Assembly: GCA_003240695.1 (NCBI GenBank)
Contig: QFNC01000037.1
Coordinates: 1 to 23,676, forward strand
Direction: 5' to 3'
DNA: 23,676 nucleotides
Source of the DNA: Pseudoxanthomonas suwonensis
GTDB lineage: Bacteria > Pseudomonadota > Gammaproteobacteria > Xanthomonadales > Xanthomonadaceae
Part shown: piece after piece, positions 6,595 through 13,550 of the stretch
Position numbering within the stretch: position 1 is the first letter of the stretch
Layout of the letters: every line of letters starts with the position of its first letter
Notes under the pieces: model-generated
What the model was told of the DNA's origin: nothing
Databases searched by the model: none
The model's input: only the letters and a program-made list of their open reading frames with translations
Position numbers and translations under genes: made by a program

Positions 6595-7596
6595 ATGGCT
6601 GTGCAACGGATATCCGCCGCGACCTCCGGTAGTGGCGAGGCTTGGCAGGTCTGCATCGGCCGCGGCGCCGCGGCCCTGCACCGCGCGCCATTTCAGGACC
6701 GCGCCGCCGCCGAGGCCTGGGAGGGCATGGCCAGCGCCGCCCTGCGCCGCTGCACCATCCGGATCGGCAGCAAGCGCTTCCTCGGCACCGCCGCCGAGGC
6801 GCTGCGGCGCTGGGCGATCGACCAGGGCACCCTGCCCCGCGCCGAGGGCGGCACCCAGATCGCCCCCCTGCACCGCCTGGCCGGGCTGCTGGCCGAGCCG
6901 GAATGCGCCCTGCCGCTGGCGGCGCTGGGCCCCGCCGACCTGCAGGCGCTGCGCGCGCGGCGCCACGCCGCGCTCGGCGGCGCCGCGCCGATGCTGGCCG
7001 AGCAGGCGGCGCTGGGCGCGGCCCTGGCGCAGTTCTGCGACTTCCACCTCCCCGGCCTCGACAGCCCGCTGCTCGGCCTGGCGCCGGACGGTCTCGGCCT
7101 GCTTTCGCCGGTCGATTGCGGCCGCGCCATCGCCTGGGCGCAGCGCGAGGGGCGCGATCTGGGCCTGCTGGTGGGGCTGGTGCTGACCACGGGCGCCGCC
7201 GCCGCCGACCTGCTGGCCTGCCGCCTGGGCGATCTCGATCCTCAGACCGGCCTGCTGCGTCTGCCGGGCGGGGGGCGGATCCTCCTGGCGGCGGCGGACC
7301 GGCCGGCGGAGGGCGCGGCCACGGCACCCCTGCTGTCGGGCCTGCCCGCGGAGCCGGCCCTGCTGCGGCCCGTGCTGGCCGAGCTGGCGCGCTGCCTGGA
7401 ATGCCCCGGGCTGGAATATCGAGGACTGGAATATCGAGGACTGGAGTCCCGGGGACTGGATTGGCCGGCGATGCAGCTGACCGGCCTGGTCGAGGCGCTG
7501 CGCGGCGGGCTGCATCCGGATGAGATCCTGCCCCTGCTCGGCCAAGGCTCGGCGGATTTTGCGAAAAATCTTGCGTTCGTTGTGCGAAAATCCTAA
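6595..7596 (+). CDS. Catalytically dead tyrosine-recombinase-like protein
   Basis: A 333-residue protein with the layout of a phage-type integrase. An N-terminal strand unit with the pattern W-x-V-x-x-G and RAAAEAWEG (about 14-45) resembles the arm-binding domain. A helical core-binding-like segment follows (about 64-165), with PLAALGPADLQALRARR. A catalytic-like domain (about 172-333) has GLVLTTGAAAADLLACRLGD and ends LLGQGSADFAKNLAFVV. Lined up with active enzymes, the TG-x-R arginine is Ala202, no H-x-x-R is present, the LGH histidine is Gln317 and the tyrosine position is Leu326. Cutting activity is therefore unlikely; DNA binding may remain. AAGGTGAG precedes the ATG. A 15-bp repeat encodes GLEYR/GLESR near 272-287. 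It lies 53 bases upstream of the bactofilin gene. The fold assignment is from sequence pattern only. Confidence 0.6.
   Translation: MAVQRISAATSGSGEAWQVCIGRGAAALHRAPFQDRAAAEAWEGMASAALRRCTIRIGSKRFLGTAAEALRRWAIDQGTLPRAEGGTQIAPLHRLAGLLAEPECALPLAALGPADLQALRARRHAALGGAAPMLAEQAALGAALAQFCDFHLPGLDSPLLGLAPDGLGLLSPVDCGRAIAWAQREGRDLGLLVGLVLTTGAAAADLLACRLGDLDPQTGLLRLPGGGRILLAAADRPAEGAATAPLLSGLPAEPALLRPVLAELARCLECPGLEYRGLEYRGLESRGLDWPAMQLTGLVEALRGGLHPDEILPLLGQGSADFAKNLAFVVRKS
7411..7455. repeat. 15-bp tandem repeat, 3 copies
   Basis: ctggaatatcgagga occurs exactly at 7411-7425 and 7426-7440, then a diverged copy at 7441-7455. It is in frame and encodes GLEYR-type repeats in the recombinase-like protein. 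Confidence 0.75.
7560..7590 (+). promoter_or_regulatory. Two TGCGAAAA motifs before the bactofilin gene
   Basis: TGCGAAAAA (7560-7568) and TGCGAAAA (7583-7590) lie 90 and 67 bases before the bactofilin ATG. They overlap the last codons of the recombinase-like gene. TTGCG at 7571-7575 adds a half copy between them. A short inverted repeat GACGCC/GGCGTC (7607-7620) follows. Confidence 0.4.
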
Positions 7597-7649
7597 GGAG
7601 GAAGGAGACGCCCCGGCGTCATGCCGCCCTTCCTAGAACGGGAACCACA

Positions 7650-8177
7650 ATGAGCATCTTCGGCAGGTCCAGCGGCGGCGAGCCGCGCATCACCTATGAG
7701 CGCTTCGATCTCTCCGCCGGCGAGGAGACCTTCGCCGGCGAGCCCGCCGCCCGCGGCACCGATCGGCTGGAGCCGCGGGTCGATCGCAGCCGCTTCCTCG
7801 CCCCGGCGCAGCTGCCCGGCACCGGCATGATGCTGATCGCCGCCGACAGCGAGCTCGAGGGCCGGCTGCGCAGCCGCGGCGTGATCCGCGTCGAGGGCGT
7901 GGTGCGCGGCGACCTCACCGCCCCCGTCGTGCTGCTCGAGGCCGGCGGCCTGGTCGAGGGCCGCATCGAGACGGAGCGGCTGCGCGTCAGCGGCACGTTG
8001 CGCGGCACGGTGGAGGCGCGCGAGATCGAGGTGGTGCGCACGGCCTTGCTGGAGGCCGAGCTGTCCTATGAGGAGATCGGCATCGAGCGGGGGCGATCCC
8101 GAGCCGGCCCCAGCCGAAACCGAAACCGATGCCAGAATCGAAGCCGAGGCCGTGGTGGCTGTGGCCGATCCGTCTGA
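7650..8177 (+). CDS. Bactofilin with a frameshifted tail
   Basis: Residues about 60-147 form the polymer-forming bactofilin core: short repeating strands with Gly turns such as SELEGRLRSRGVIRVEGVVR, then GLVEGRIETERLRVSGTLRG and VEAREIEV. Bactofilins assemble into cytoplasmic filaments that place cell-envelope machines, and in some bacteria they are linked to flagella. The core is intact up to IGIERG (residue 148). After that the frame gives an Arg/Asn/Ser-rich tail and stops at 8177, whereas the next frame carries a Glu/Ala/Pro-rich tail typical of the family. The ATG at 7650 was chosen as the first one giving the normal short variable N-terminus; no strong ribosome site is visible. A five-G run marks the break at 8089-8093. 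Confidence 0.8.
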   Translation: MSIFGRSSGGEPRITYERFDLSAGEETFAGEPAARGTDRLEPRVDRSRFLAPAQLPGTGMMLIAADSELEGRLRSRGVIRVEGVVRGDLTAPVVLLEAGGLVEGRIETERLRVSGTLRGTVEAREIEVVRTALLEAELSYEEIGIERGRSRAGPSRNRNRCQNRSRGRGGCGRSV

Positions 8178-8380
8178 TCCGTCGCCGACGGCCGAGGCCG
8201 TGGACGGCCGGCCGGAGCCGGCCCTGGAGGGCGAGGCGGTGCCGCTGGCCAGCGCCATCGAGACCGCGGCCCTGGTGGCCGAGGCCGCTGGCCGAGGAGG
8301 GTGTCGGCGGGCTGATGGCGCTGGAGGCCGATCTGCGCGCCGCGCCGGAGCGGCTGCTGCTCGACAAGCCGGCGCAGTGA
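8091..8380 (+). pseudogene. Out-of-frame remainder of the bactofilin tail
   Basis: From about 8091 the +1 frame reads GDPEPAPAETETDARIEAEA and continues to about 8290 (ETAALVAEAA). A second +1 shift then leads to LAEEGVGGLMALEADLRAAP and stops at the TGA 8378-8380. The two pieces have sensible composition and GC3 and together would give a bactofilin of about 240 residues. The two breaks are either real mutations or one-base sequence errors, such as an extra G in the G run near 8089-8093. Confidence 0.55.
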
Positions 8381-8452
8381 GAGGGGGGCGGTGAGCGGCC
8401 GGAGGGTGGCGCGGCCGCCATGCGACCGGCCCCGGAGCCCCGCCCGCCGGCC

Positions 8453-8908
8453 TCAGCGATAGAGCGGCGTCAGCCCCGGATAGGGGATCTCCGCCAGGCC
8501 GCGCTCGCGCAGCAGCCGGTTGGCCGCCCGCGCCACCTCGCGCGGGCCGGCCTGGAAGCCGTCCAGCACGTAGTAGCCGTTGCGCAGCGGCCGCACCCGG
8601 CCGCCCAGCACGCAGCAGGCGTATTGCAGCGGGGTCATCTCCTCATCCATCTCCATCGGCGAGAGGAAGGGCGAGACCTCCTGGCCCCGGCTGACCCGGC
8701 CCAGCACCCGCTGCGCCCGGCGCTGCGCATACCAGGGCTCGATGCCGAAGGCACGGGCCAGGCTGGCCACCTCCTCCCCGGCCAGCAGCCGGCGGTCGAA
8801 CTCGCCGCGCCGCTCCACCGGCAGCGCGCGCCGGCGCTGCTGATTGCGCCGCTTGGGTCCGGCCGTCACCGGCTCTGGATCCACCGGCCCTGCTTCGTCC
8901 TCGTCCAC
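8453..8908 (-). CDS. Hypothetical protein with possible HTH, 151 aa
   Basis: The GTG at 8908 is preceded by AGGAAGGA at 9-base spacing, whereas the ATG at 9004 has no ribosome site and would cross the TGCGAAA motif region, so the GTG is preferred. The N-terminal third is acidic then very basic (GPKRRNQQRRR), followed by FDRRLLAGEEVASLARAFGI and a helix with QRRAQRVLG, which resembles a helix-turn-helix. The C-terminal half has MTPLQYACCVLGGRVRPL, GYYVLDGFQAG and AEIPYPGLTPLYR, not matched to any family I know. It is convergent with the bactofilin gene and divergent from the rod-binding gene. It could be a regulator, but this is inference. Confidence 0.55.
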   Translation of the reverse strand: MDEDEAGPVDPEPVTAGPKRRNQQRRRALPVERRGEFDRRLLAGEEVASLARAFGIEPWYAQRRAQRVLGRVSRGQEVSPFLSPMEMDEEMTPLQYACCVLGGRVRPLRNGYYVLDGFQAGPREVARAANRLLRERGLAEIPYPGLTPLYR

Positions 8909-9008
8909 GGCGCGCCATCCTTCCTGCTCCGCGCCGCGCGCGGAGGGGTCGCTCCTTCTGGAGATCGGGAGCCATCCGTTCTGGAGGGCGGGGTCTCGCG
9001 CCATGTTA

Positions 9009-9017
9009 TGCGAAAAT
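9009..9017 (+). promoter_or_regulatory. TGCGAAAAT motif before the flgJ-like gene
   Basis: A copy of the recurring motif, 74 bases before the ATG at 9083. A possible promoter-like GGCTAAC lies 22 bases downstream (9030-9036). Confidence 0.4.
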
Positions 9018-9082
9018 TTGCTGATGGTCGGCTAACGTGCCGCCCTCGCGCAGCAGAACCGTCATCCCCGGAGAAGACCCGC

Positions 9083-9355
9083 ATGGATGCCTCGATCAAC
9101 GCCACCCCGCCGGCCACCGCCCGGCGCCTGGCCCGGCAACTGGAAAGCGGCTTCGCGGCCGAGATGCTGCGCGCCGCCCGGCCGCCGCAGAAATCCGGCC
9201 TGTCCGGCCGCGGCACCGGCGCGCAGGCCTTCGACAGCTTCATGGACGAGGCGCTTGGCGGTGCGCTGGTCTCGCAGGGGGGCCTGGGGCTGACGCCGGT
9301 GATCGAGCGCGCCATCGCCGCGCGCCAGGCGCCGCCGCCGGGTGCGGCGCGATGA
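9083..9355 (+). CDS. flgJ: Rod-binding protein, FlgJ N-terminal domain only
   Basis: A 90-residue protein matching the FlgJ rod-binding domain: a helical start ARRLARQLESGFAAEMLRAA, a polar middle (SGLSGRGTGAQAFDSFMDEA) and the Gly-rich end GGLGLTPVIERAI. The muramidase domain of enterobacterial FlgJ is absent, as is normal in alphaproteobacteria. It acts in the periplasm as a cap or scaffold for rod assembly. GGAGAAG precedes the ATG; the longer open frame from 8420 is not supported. Its stop overlaps the start of the next gene (ATGA), indicating translational coupling. Confidence 0.8.
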   Translation: MDASINATPPATARRLARQLESGFAAEMLRAARPPQKSGLSGRGTGAQAFDSFMDEALGGALVSQGGLGLTPVIERAIAARQAPPPGAAR

Positions 9356-9723
9356 CCCCGCTGCAGGAGGCGGCCGCGCAGCTCCGCGCCGTGCTGGAGC
9401 GCGAGGCGTCGGCGGCGCGGCAGGCGCGGCTGCCGGACCTGATGGCGCTGATCGGCGAGAAGCGTCGCGCCCTCACCCGCCTGGCCCAGGCCGGCGCGCC
9501 GCAGAGCCAGGCCGAGCGCGATTCGCTCGCCGCCATGATGCGCGCGGCGGAGGAGAACGCGCTGGTGCTGGGCGCCGTGGCGGGGGCGTTGGAGACGGTG
9601 CGCGAGCGGCTGCGGCAGGATGTCGCCGGGGCCGCCGATCCGGGCCTGTACGGGCCGCCCGCCGGGCCGCGCCGGCGCCGCCTGCGCCACACCCTGGCCG
9701 CCAGCCTGGACCGGCAGGCGTGA
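9352..9723 (+). CDS. flgN: FlgN-like export chaperone
   Basis: A 123-residue helical protein. The pattern LRAVLEREASAARQARLPDL, GEKRRALTRLAQA, then AAEENALVLGAVAGALETVR, and a tail with GLYGPPAGPRRRR followed by a short final helix fits FlgN. FlgN chaperones the hook-filament junction proteins FlgK and FlgL before export. The family is weakly conserved, so the call rests on layout, size, the YGP-type tail and position. It overlaps the flgJ-like stop by four bases and precedes the flagellin gene by 172 bases. Confidence 0.65.
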   Translation: MTPLQEAAAQLRAVLEREASAARQARLPDLMALIGEKRRALTRLAQAGAPQSQAERDSLAAMMRAAEENALVLGAVAGALETVRERLRQDVAGAADPGLYGPPAGPRRRRLRHTLAASLDRQA

Positions 9724-9773
9724 CGCCGCCCCCCGCGCGCCGCGGCGGAGGACGATTGAGGCACCGCGGCGAT

Positions 9774-9784
9774 TGCGAATTTTT
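9774..9784 (+). promoter_or_regulatory. TGCGAATTTTT motif before flagellin
   Basis: A variant copy of the recurring motif, 122 bases before the flagellin ATG, in the only AT-rich spot of the 172-base leader region. GGCGCTAGG (9791-9799) follows at promoter-like spacing. GGCAC at 9760-9764 lies nearby, but its spacing to TTGC is 3 bases too long for a sigma-54 site. Confidence 0.35.
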
Positions 9785-9895
9785 CCCCGCCGGCGCTAGG
9801 AAGTCTCGTCGCGGTCGGCCCCTCGAGGTGCCGCGCGCAGCGATAGCCGCGTCAGAAGGCGCTTCCCCGAACCGGAACCCTTGAAGGGCGCTCAG

Positions 9896-12052
9896 ATGGT
9901 CAGCTCGATCCTCACGAACAACGGCGCGATGACGGCGCTGCAGTCGCTGAAGGCCACCCAGAAGAACCTGCTGGACACGCAGAACCGCATCTCCACCGGC
10001 CTCAAGGTCTCGACCGCGAAGGACAACGCGGCGACCTGGGCGGTCGCCACCTCGATGCGCGCGGAGATCGCCAACTTCAAGCAGGTGAGCGAGAACCTCT
10101 CCGTCTCCAGCGGCGTGGTCTCCACCGCCGCCGCCGGCACCGAGCAGATCGCCGACCTGATCTCCAAGATCCGCGAGAGCGTCACCTCGGTGCAGGATGG
10201 CGTCAAGGATTCGGCCACCGTGCAGGCCGCGATCGACGAGTATGTCGCGCAGATCGACAGCATCATCGGCAGCTCCGCCTTCAAGGGCGTGAACCTGATC
10301 AACAACAGCCGCTCGGGCGACGAGAAGATCCTGGCCTCGGTCAACGCCGATGGCAGCAACCTGGTGCCGAGCTACATCACCGTCGCGCAGCAGAACCTGA
10401 CCATGAGCGCCGGCGGCGCCCTGGAGGGCCTCGACCGCCTGACCGTCGAGCGCGCCAAGGACAGCTACTCCTATGCCGCGCCGACCGGCACCGTCGATGT
10501 GGGCGACAAGCTGAGCTTCACCTTCAAGCTCGACGGCAAGGAGAAGGTCGCGAGCTTCACCGCCACGACCACCTCGCTCTCCGACCTGATGACCGGCCTG
10601 AAGAACGCCATCAACAGCGCCGCCGGCGCGGGCAACGCCTTCGCCGAGATCGGCGCCAATGGCGAGCTCCTGGTCGATGCCGAGCTGGCGACCGACGTCG
10701 TGACCTTCGACGGCGAGACGGCGCTGGCCAAGGCGCTCGACACCGACAACGACATCGTCCTGGGCGCGGCCGTCGACAAGGCGCCGCAGGCGCCGAAGTT
10801 CTCCTACGGCCTGGCCGCCGGCGCGCCGGCGGTGGGTGCCGTCTACTCCTTCGAGTTCGAGGTCGAGGGTCAGCGGCAGATCGCCAGCTACACCGCGCTG
10901 ACCGGCGACGACAACGCCGCCGTGCTGGCCGGGCTGAAGGAGCAGATCAACCTCGCCGCTGGCGGTGGCAACACCATCGCCTCGATCGACGAGCGCACCG
11001 GCAAGCTGGTGGTCGACGCCTCGCTGGCCAGCGGCGCGGTGACCTTCGAGGGCGAGGACGCGCTGAAGCTGAAGGGTGCGGCCGCGGCCGGCACGCTGGC
11101 GGCGAGCGGCGCCACGACCCAGACGCGCGCCCTGGCCGGCATCATTGCGGCGGCCGGCAACGTCTCCGCCCGCTTCACGATCAACGGCGTCGGTCATACG
11201 GTCACCCAGGCCGCCGCCGCCACCACCATGACCGCCGGCGAGGCGGCCACCTTTGTGACCAACATCAATGCGGCGGCCGGCTTCAACTTCGCCTATCTGA
11301 ACGATGCCGGCACGGGCCTGGTGTTCGACCAGAGCCTGGCGCCGAGCGCCGTCACCGGCTTCCTGGTGACCGATGACGCGGTCTCCACCACGGTCGACAC
11401 CTCCTCGGCCGGCGCCTCCGCGGGCTATACCTACGACGTCGCGGCCCTGGCCAATGTGGCGGCGGATGAGCGGGTCGAGACCCTCTCCTTCTCCTTCACC
11501 AATGCGGCCGGCGCCGCGCAGACCTCCACCGTCAGCCGCGCCAACGTGCAGGAGACCGACGCGGAGATGCTGGGCCGCCTGGTCACCGACATCAACAGCA
11601 AGAAGGGCTCGGGCGGCGACATCGCCTTCCTCACCGCCGATGGCCAGCTCTATGTCGATGCCGAGCGTTCGGGCGACACCGACACGGCCTTCACCGCCGC
11701 CTCGGCCCTGCAGGTGACGAAGTCCGATGCCACCGGCGTCGCGACCGAGCAGACCCCGGTCTCCAGCACCGACTATTCCGACCTGCTCGCCCGTCTGAAG
11801 ACGATCGAGACGGCGGTGCTCTCGGCCGGCGCGGCCTTCGGTGCGGCGCAGACCCGCATCGACCTGCAGAAGGACTTCATGGACAAGCTGGTCGACACCC
11901 TGACCAGCGGCGTCGGCGCCCTGGTGGATGCCGACATGTCCGAGGAGGCCGCCCGCCTGCAGGCGCTGCAGGTGCAGGAGCAGCTCGGCACCCAGGCGCT
12001 GTCGATCGCCAACCAGGCGCCGCAGAGCATCCTGTCGCTGTTCCGCGGCTGA
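9896..12052 (+). CDS. fliC: Flagellin, large, with repeated central modules
   Basis: A 718-residue protein, well above the usual 270-500 of alphaproteobacterial flagellins. The N-terminal D0/D1 part (1-170) has SSILTNNGAMTALQSLKAT, RISTGLKVSTAKDNAATWAV and GVNLINNS. The C-terminal part (about 620-718) has RIDLQKDFMDKLVDTLTSG, VDADMSEEAARLQALQVQEQ and ends SILSLFRG. Between them are four related modules of about 70-80 residues (about 200-275, 311-388, 422-490 and 526-606), each with a strand pair, an [LIV]-x-x-[IL]N helix end and G-x-L-x-V/F-D. They would be exposed on the filament surface. GAAGGG precedes the ATG at 9896, and the TTG at 9881 is rejected. It is secreted through the flagellar export gate and is probably the main filament subunit; flaF and flbT follow. 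Confidence 0.95.
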   Translation: MVSSILTNNGAMTALQSLKATQKNLLDTQNRISTGLKVSTAKDNAATWAVATSMRAEIANFKQVSENLSVSSGVVSTAAAGTEQIADLISKIRESVTSVQDGVKDSATVQAAIDEYVAQIDSIIGSSAFKGVNLINNSRSGDEKILASVNADGSNLVPSYITVAQQNLTMSAGGALEGLDRLTVERAKDSYSYAAPTGTVDVGDKLSFTFKLDGKEKVASFTATTTSLSDLMTGLKNAINSAAGAGNAFAEIGANGELLVDAELATDVVTFDGETALAKALDTDNDIVLGAAVDKAPQAPKFSYGLAAGAPAVGAVYSFEFEVEGQRQIASYTALTGDDNAAVLAGLKEQINLAAGGGNTIASIDERTGKLVVDASLASGAVTFEGEDALKLKGAAAAGTLAASGATTQTRALAGIIAAAGNVSARFTINGVGHTVTQAAAATTMTAGEAATFVTNINAAAGFNFAYLNDAGTGLVFDQSLAPSAVTGFLVTDDAVSTTVDTSSAGASAGYTYDVAALANVAADERVETLSFSFTNAAGAAQTSTVSRANVQETDAEMLGRLVTDINSKKGSGGDIAFLTADGQLYVDAERSGDTDTAFTAASALQVTKSDATGVATEQTPVSSTDYSDLLARLKTIETAVLSAGAAFGAAQTRIDLQKDFMDKLVDTLTSGVGALVDADMSEEAARLQALQVQEQLGTQALSIANQAPQSILSLFRG

Positions 12053-12061
12053 TGACCCGAA

Positions 12062-12084
12062 GGGGGCGCGCCCGCCGCGCCCCC
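12062..12084 (+). terminator. First hairpin after flagellin
   Basis: Perfect 9-bp arms GGGGGCGCG (12062-12070) and CGCGCCCCC (12076-12084) with a 5-base loop, 9 bases after the flagellin stop. It is very stable but has no U-tract. Confidence 0.6.
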
Positions 12085-12090
12085 GGACCG

Positions 12091-12117
12091 GCGGGAGGGG
12101 GGATCCCTCCCTCCCGC
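12091..12117 (+). terminator. Second hairpin after flagellin
   Basis: Perfect 9-bp arms GCGGGAGGG (12091-12099) and CCCTCCCGC (12109-12117). The centre GGGATCCC is itself self-complementary, so the stem nearly closes. Together with the first hairpin it probably stops or stabilises the flagellin mRNA and reduces read-through into flaF. Confidence 0.55.
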
Positions 12118-12191
12118 GCCCCGACGACCCGCTGCCCGAGGCCACCGCGCCTTCCCGGCAAAGCCGGCCGGCGTGACCAAGGAAGAATCCG

Positions 12192-12617
12192 ATGTTGAGC
12201 GTCGCTCAGGACACCCTCCGCCCCGCGCCCCTGCTGCGGCCGCGCGGCATCGCCGCCGCCTATGGCTCTGCCATCCGGCAGACCGAGGATCCGCGCGAGA
12301 TCGAGTATCGCGTCCTGGCCCGCGCCACGGCGCTGCTGGAGGCCGCGGCCGATCCCGCCGCCGGCCCGGCCGCCCTGCCCAGCGCCCTGCACGAGAACCG
12401 CATGGTCTGGATCGCCTTCGCGGCCGATCTCGCCGCCGAGGGCAATGCCTTCGCCGACACGGTCAAGGCCCGCCTGATCTCGCTGGCCCGCTGGGTGCTG
12501 GCCGAAAGCGACCGCGTGGCGCGCGAGAGCAAGGCGCCCGCCGCGCTGATCGATGTCAACCGCGCCGTCATGGCCGGGCTCCGCCCCGCCGGCACGGCCC
12601 CCGCCGGAGCAGGCTGA
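12192..12617 (+). CDS. flaF: FlaF family flagellin export/assembly protein
   Basis: A 141-residue cytoplasmic protein matching FlaF: GIAAAYGSAIRQTEDPREIE near the start, then EYRVLARATALLEAA, LHENRMVWIAFAADLAAEGN and KARLISLARWVLAESDRV, ending with LIDVNRAVMAGL. In alphaproteobacteria FlaF binds flagellin, is needed for its secretion, and works together with FlbT. GGAAGA lies 6 bases before the ATG. The stop overlaps the flbT start by one base (TGATG), so the two are translationally coupled. Confidence 0.9.
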   Translation: MLSVAQDTLRPAPLLRPRGIAAAYGSAIRQTEDPREIEYRVLARATALLEAAADPAAGPAALPSALHENRMVWIAFAADLAAEGNAFADTVKARLISLARWVLAESDRVARESKAPAALIDVNRAVMAGLRPAGTAPAGAG

Positions 12618-13180
12618 TGTCGCTGATCCTGAAGCTCGCCCCGGGCGAGCGGCTGTTCATCAACGGCGCCGTCGTCACCAATGGCGAGCGGCGCGCCTAT
12701 CTGATGGTCGAGACCCAGGCGCAGATCGTCCGCGAGAAGGACGTGCTGCTGCCCGAGGACGCCACCACCCCGGTGCGCCGCGCCTATTTCGCCGCGCAGA
12801 ACGTGCTGCTCGGCGCCCAGCCCGCGCTGGGCTCGATGGCGGCCTTCGACGAGCAGATGGCGCGCCTGCGCGGCGCCTTCGTCAAGCCCGAGCACCTGCG
12901 CCAGCTCGACGAGGCGGAGACGCAGATGCGCGCCGGCAACACCTACCGCGCGCTCTCCGCCCTGCGCGACCTGGTGCTCTACGAATCCGCGCTGCTCGAC
13001 CTGCCGCCGCCGGAGCGCTTCCGCCGTGGCCCGGCCGCCGAGCCCGTCCCGGCCCATGCCGGTCCCGCCCGTCCCGGCCCCGTCCCTTCCGGCCCCGTCC
13101 CTTCCGGCCTGGCAGGGCCGGCGCCGCAGCCCCACCGCCTCGCCACCCGGAACCGGGCGCCCGAGGCCCGCCCGGCCTGA
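12617..13180 (+). CDS. flbT: Flagellin synthesis regulator FlbT
   Basis: A 187-residue protein. The first about 135 residues match FlbT: MSLILKLAPGERLFINGAVV, then a beta unit with RAYLMVETQAQIVREKDVLL, then AYFAAQNVLLGAQ and a helical end with AETQMRAGNTYRALSALRDL. FlbT controls flagellin mRNA translation or stability in alphaproteobacteria, acting against or with FlaF. The tail beyond residue 145 is a Pro/Ala/Gly/Arg-rich extension of about 40 residues with a GPVPS repeat; it is not part of the family core and is probably disordered. Confidence 0.92.
   Translation: MSLILKLAPGERLFINGAVVTNGERRAYLMVETQAQIVREKDVLLPEDATTPVRRAYFAAQNVLLGAQPALGSMAAFDEQMARLRGAFVKPEHLRQLDEAETQMRAGNTYRALSALRDLVLYESALLDLPPPERFRRGPAAEPVPAHAGPARPGPVPSGPVPSGLAGPAPQPHRLATRNRAPEARPA
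13074..13103. repeat. 15-bp tandem repeat, 2 copies
   Basis: ccggccccgtccctt occurs at 13074-13088 and 13089-13103, followed by a partial copy. It is in frame in the FlbT tail (GPVPSGPVPSG). Confidence 0.7.
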
Positions 13181-13250
13181 TCGCCGGTCCCGCCATCGCC
13201 CTGGGAGAAGCCCTTCCGCAGAACAGTCCGCAGAGAACAGGAAGACCGAC

Positions 13251-13550
13251 ATGATCGAACCCATCCCGCCCGCCGGCGCGCGCACCACCGAGGCCGGCCC
13301 GGCCGGCACGGCCCGGCGCGAGGCCGAGACCCCGCCGCCCGCCACGGGCACCGCGCCGCAGACGGCCGAGCGCGAGCAGCGCGTCGTCCCCGCCGGGCCG
13401 ACCTTCAACGTGCAACTGGATGGCAGGACCATGCGGCTCTATTCCGAGCTGCGCGACCCGGAGACCAACCGCGTGCTGATGCGCCTGCCCGCCGGCTACA
13501 ATCCCGAGGCGGAGAAGCCGGCGCCGCCGCCGCTGTCCGACGAGGCATGA
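13251..13550 (+). CDS. FlaG-like small flagellar protein
   Basis: A 99-residue protein. The first 50 residues are Pro/Ala/Glu-rich and probably disordered. The C-terminal half, TFNVQLDGRTMRLYSELRDP followed by ETNRVLMRLPAGYNP, resembles the FlaG pattern (a short beta unit with D-x-x-[TS] and V-[IL]-x-x-[IL]P). FlaG proteins affect filament length in some bacteria. AGGAAG precedes the ATG. The stop overlaps the DUF1217 start (ATGA), so it is in the same operon. The match is short, so the family call is tentative. Confidence 0.55.
   Translation: MIEPIPPAGARTTEAGPAGTARREAETPPPATGTAPQTAEREQRVVPAGPTFNVQLDGRTMRLYSELRDPETNRVLMRLPAGYNPEAEKPAPPPLSDEA

Noticed and set aside
6595..7596. Active integrase marking a mobile element
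   Set aside because: All catalytic residues are missing and no attachment repeats, tRNA or phage genes lie nearby, so a mobile element is not supported.
7607..7620. GACGCC/GGCGTC repeat as a terminator after the recombinase-like gene
   Set aside because: The stem is only 5-6 bp with almost no loop and no U-tract, and it lies in the leader of the bactofilin gene; too weak to call.
8909..9004. N-terminal extension of the HTH-like gene to the ATG at 9004
   Set aside because: No ribosome site precedes that ATG, the TGCGAAA motif lies directly next to it, and the GTG at 8908 has AGGAAGGA at good spacing.
9760..9776. Possible sigma-54 promoter before flagellin (GGCAC ... TTGC)
   Set aside because: The distance between the GG and GC elements is 13 bases, while sigma-54 sites need 10. 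The match is therefore not supported.
9473..12145. Long 890-residue open frame on the minus strand opposite flagellin
   Set aside because: It is a shadow frame caused by high GC3 of the flagellin gene; composition is Gly/Arg-rich noise with no domain, and flagellin is certain.
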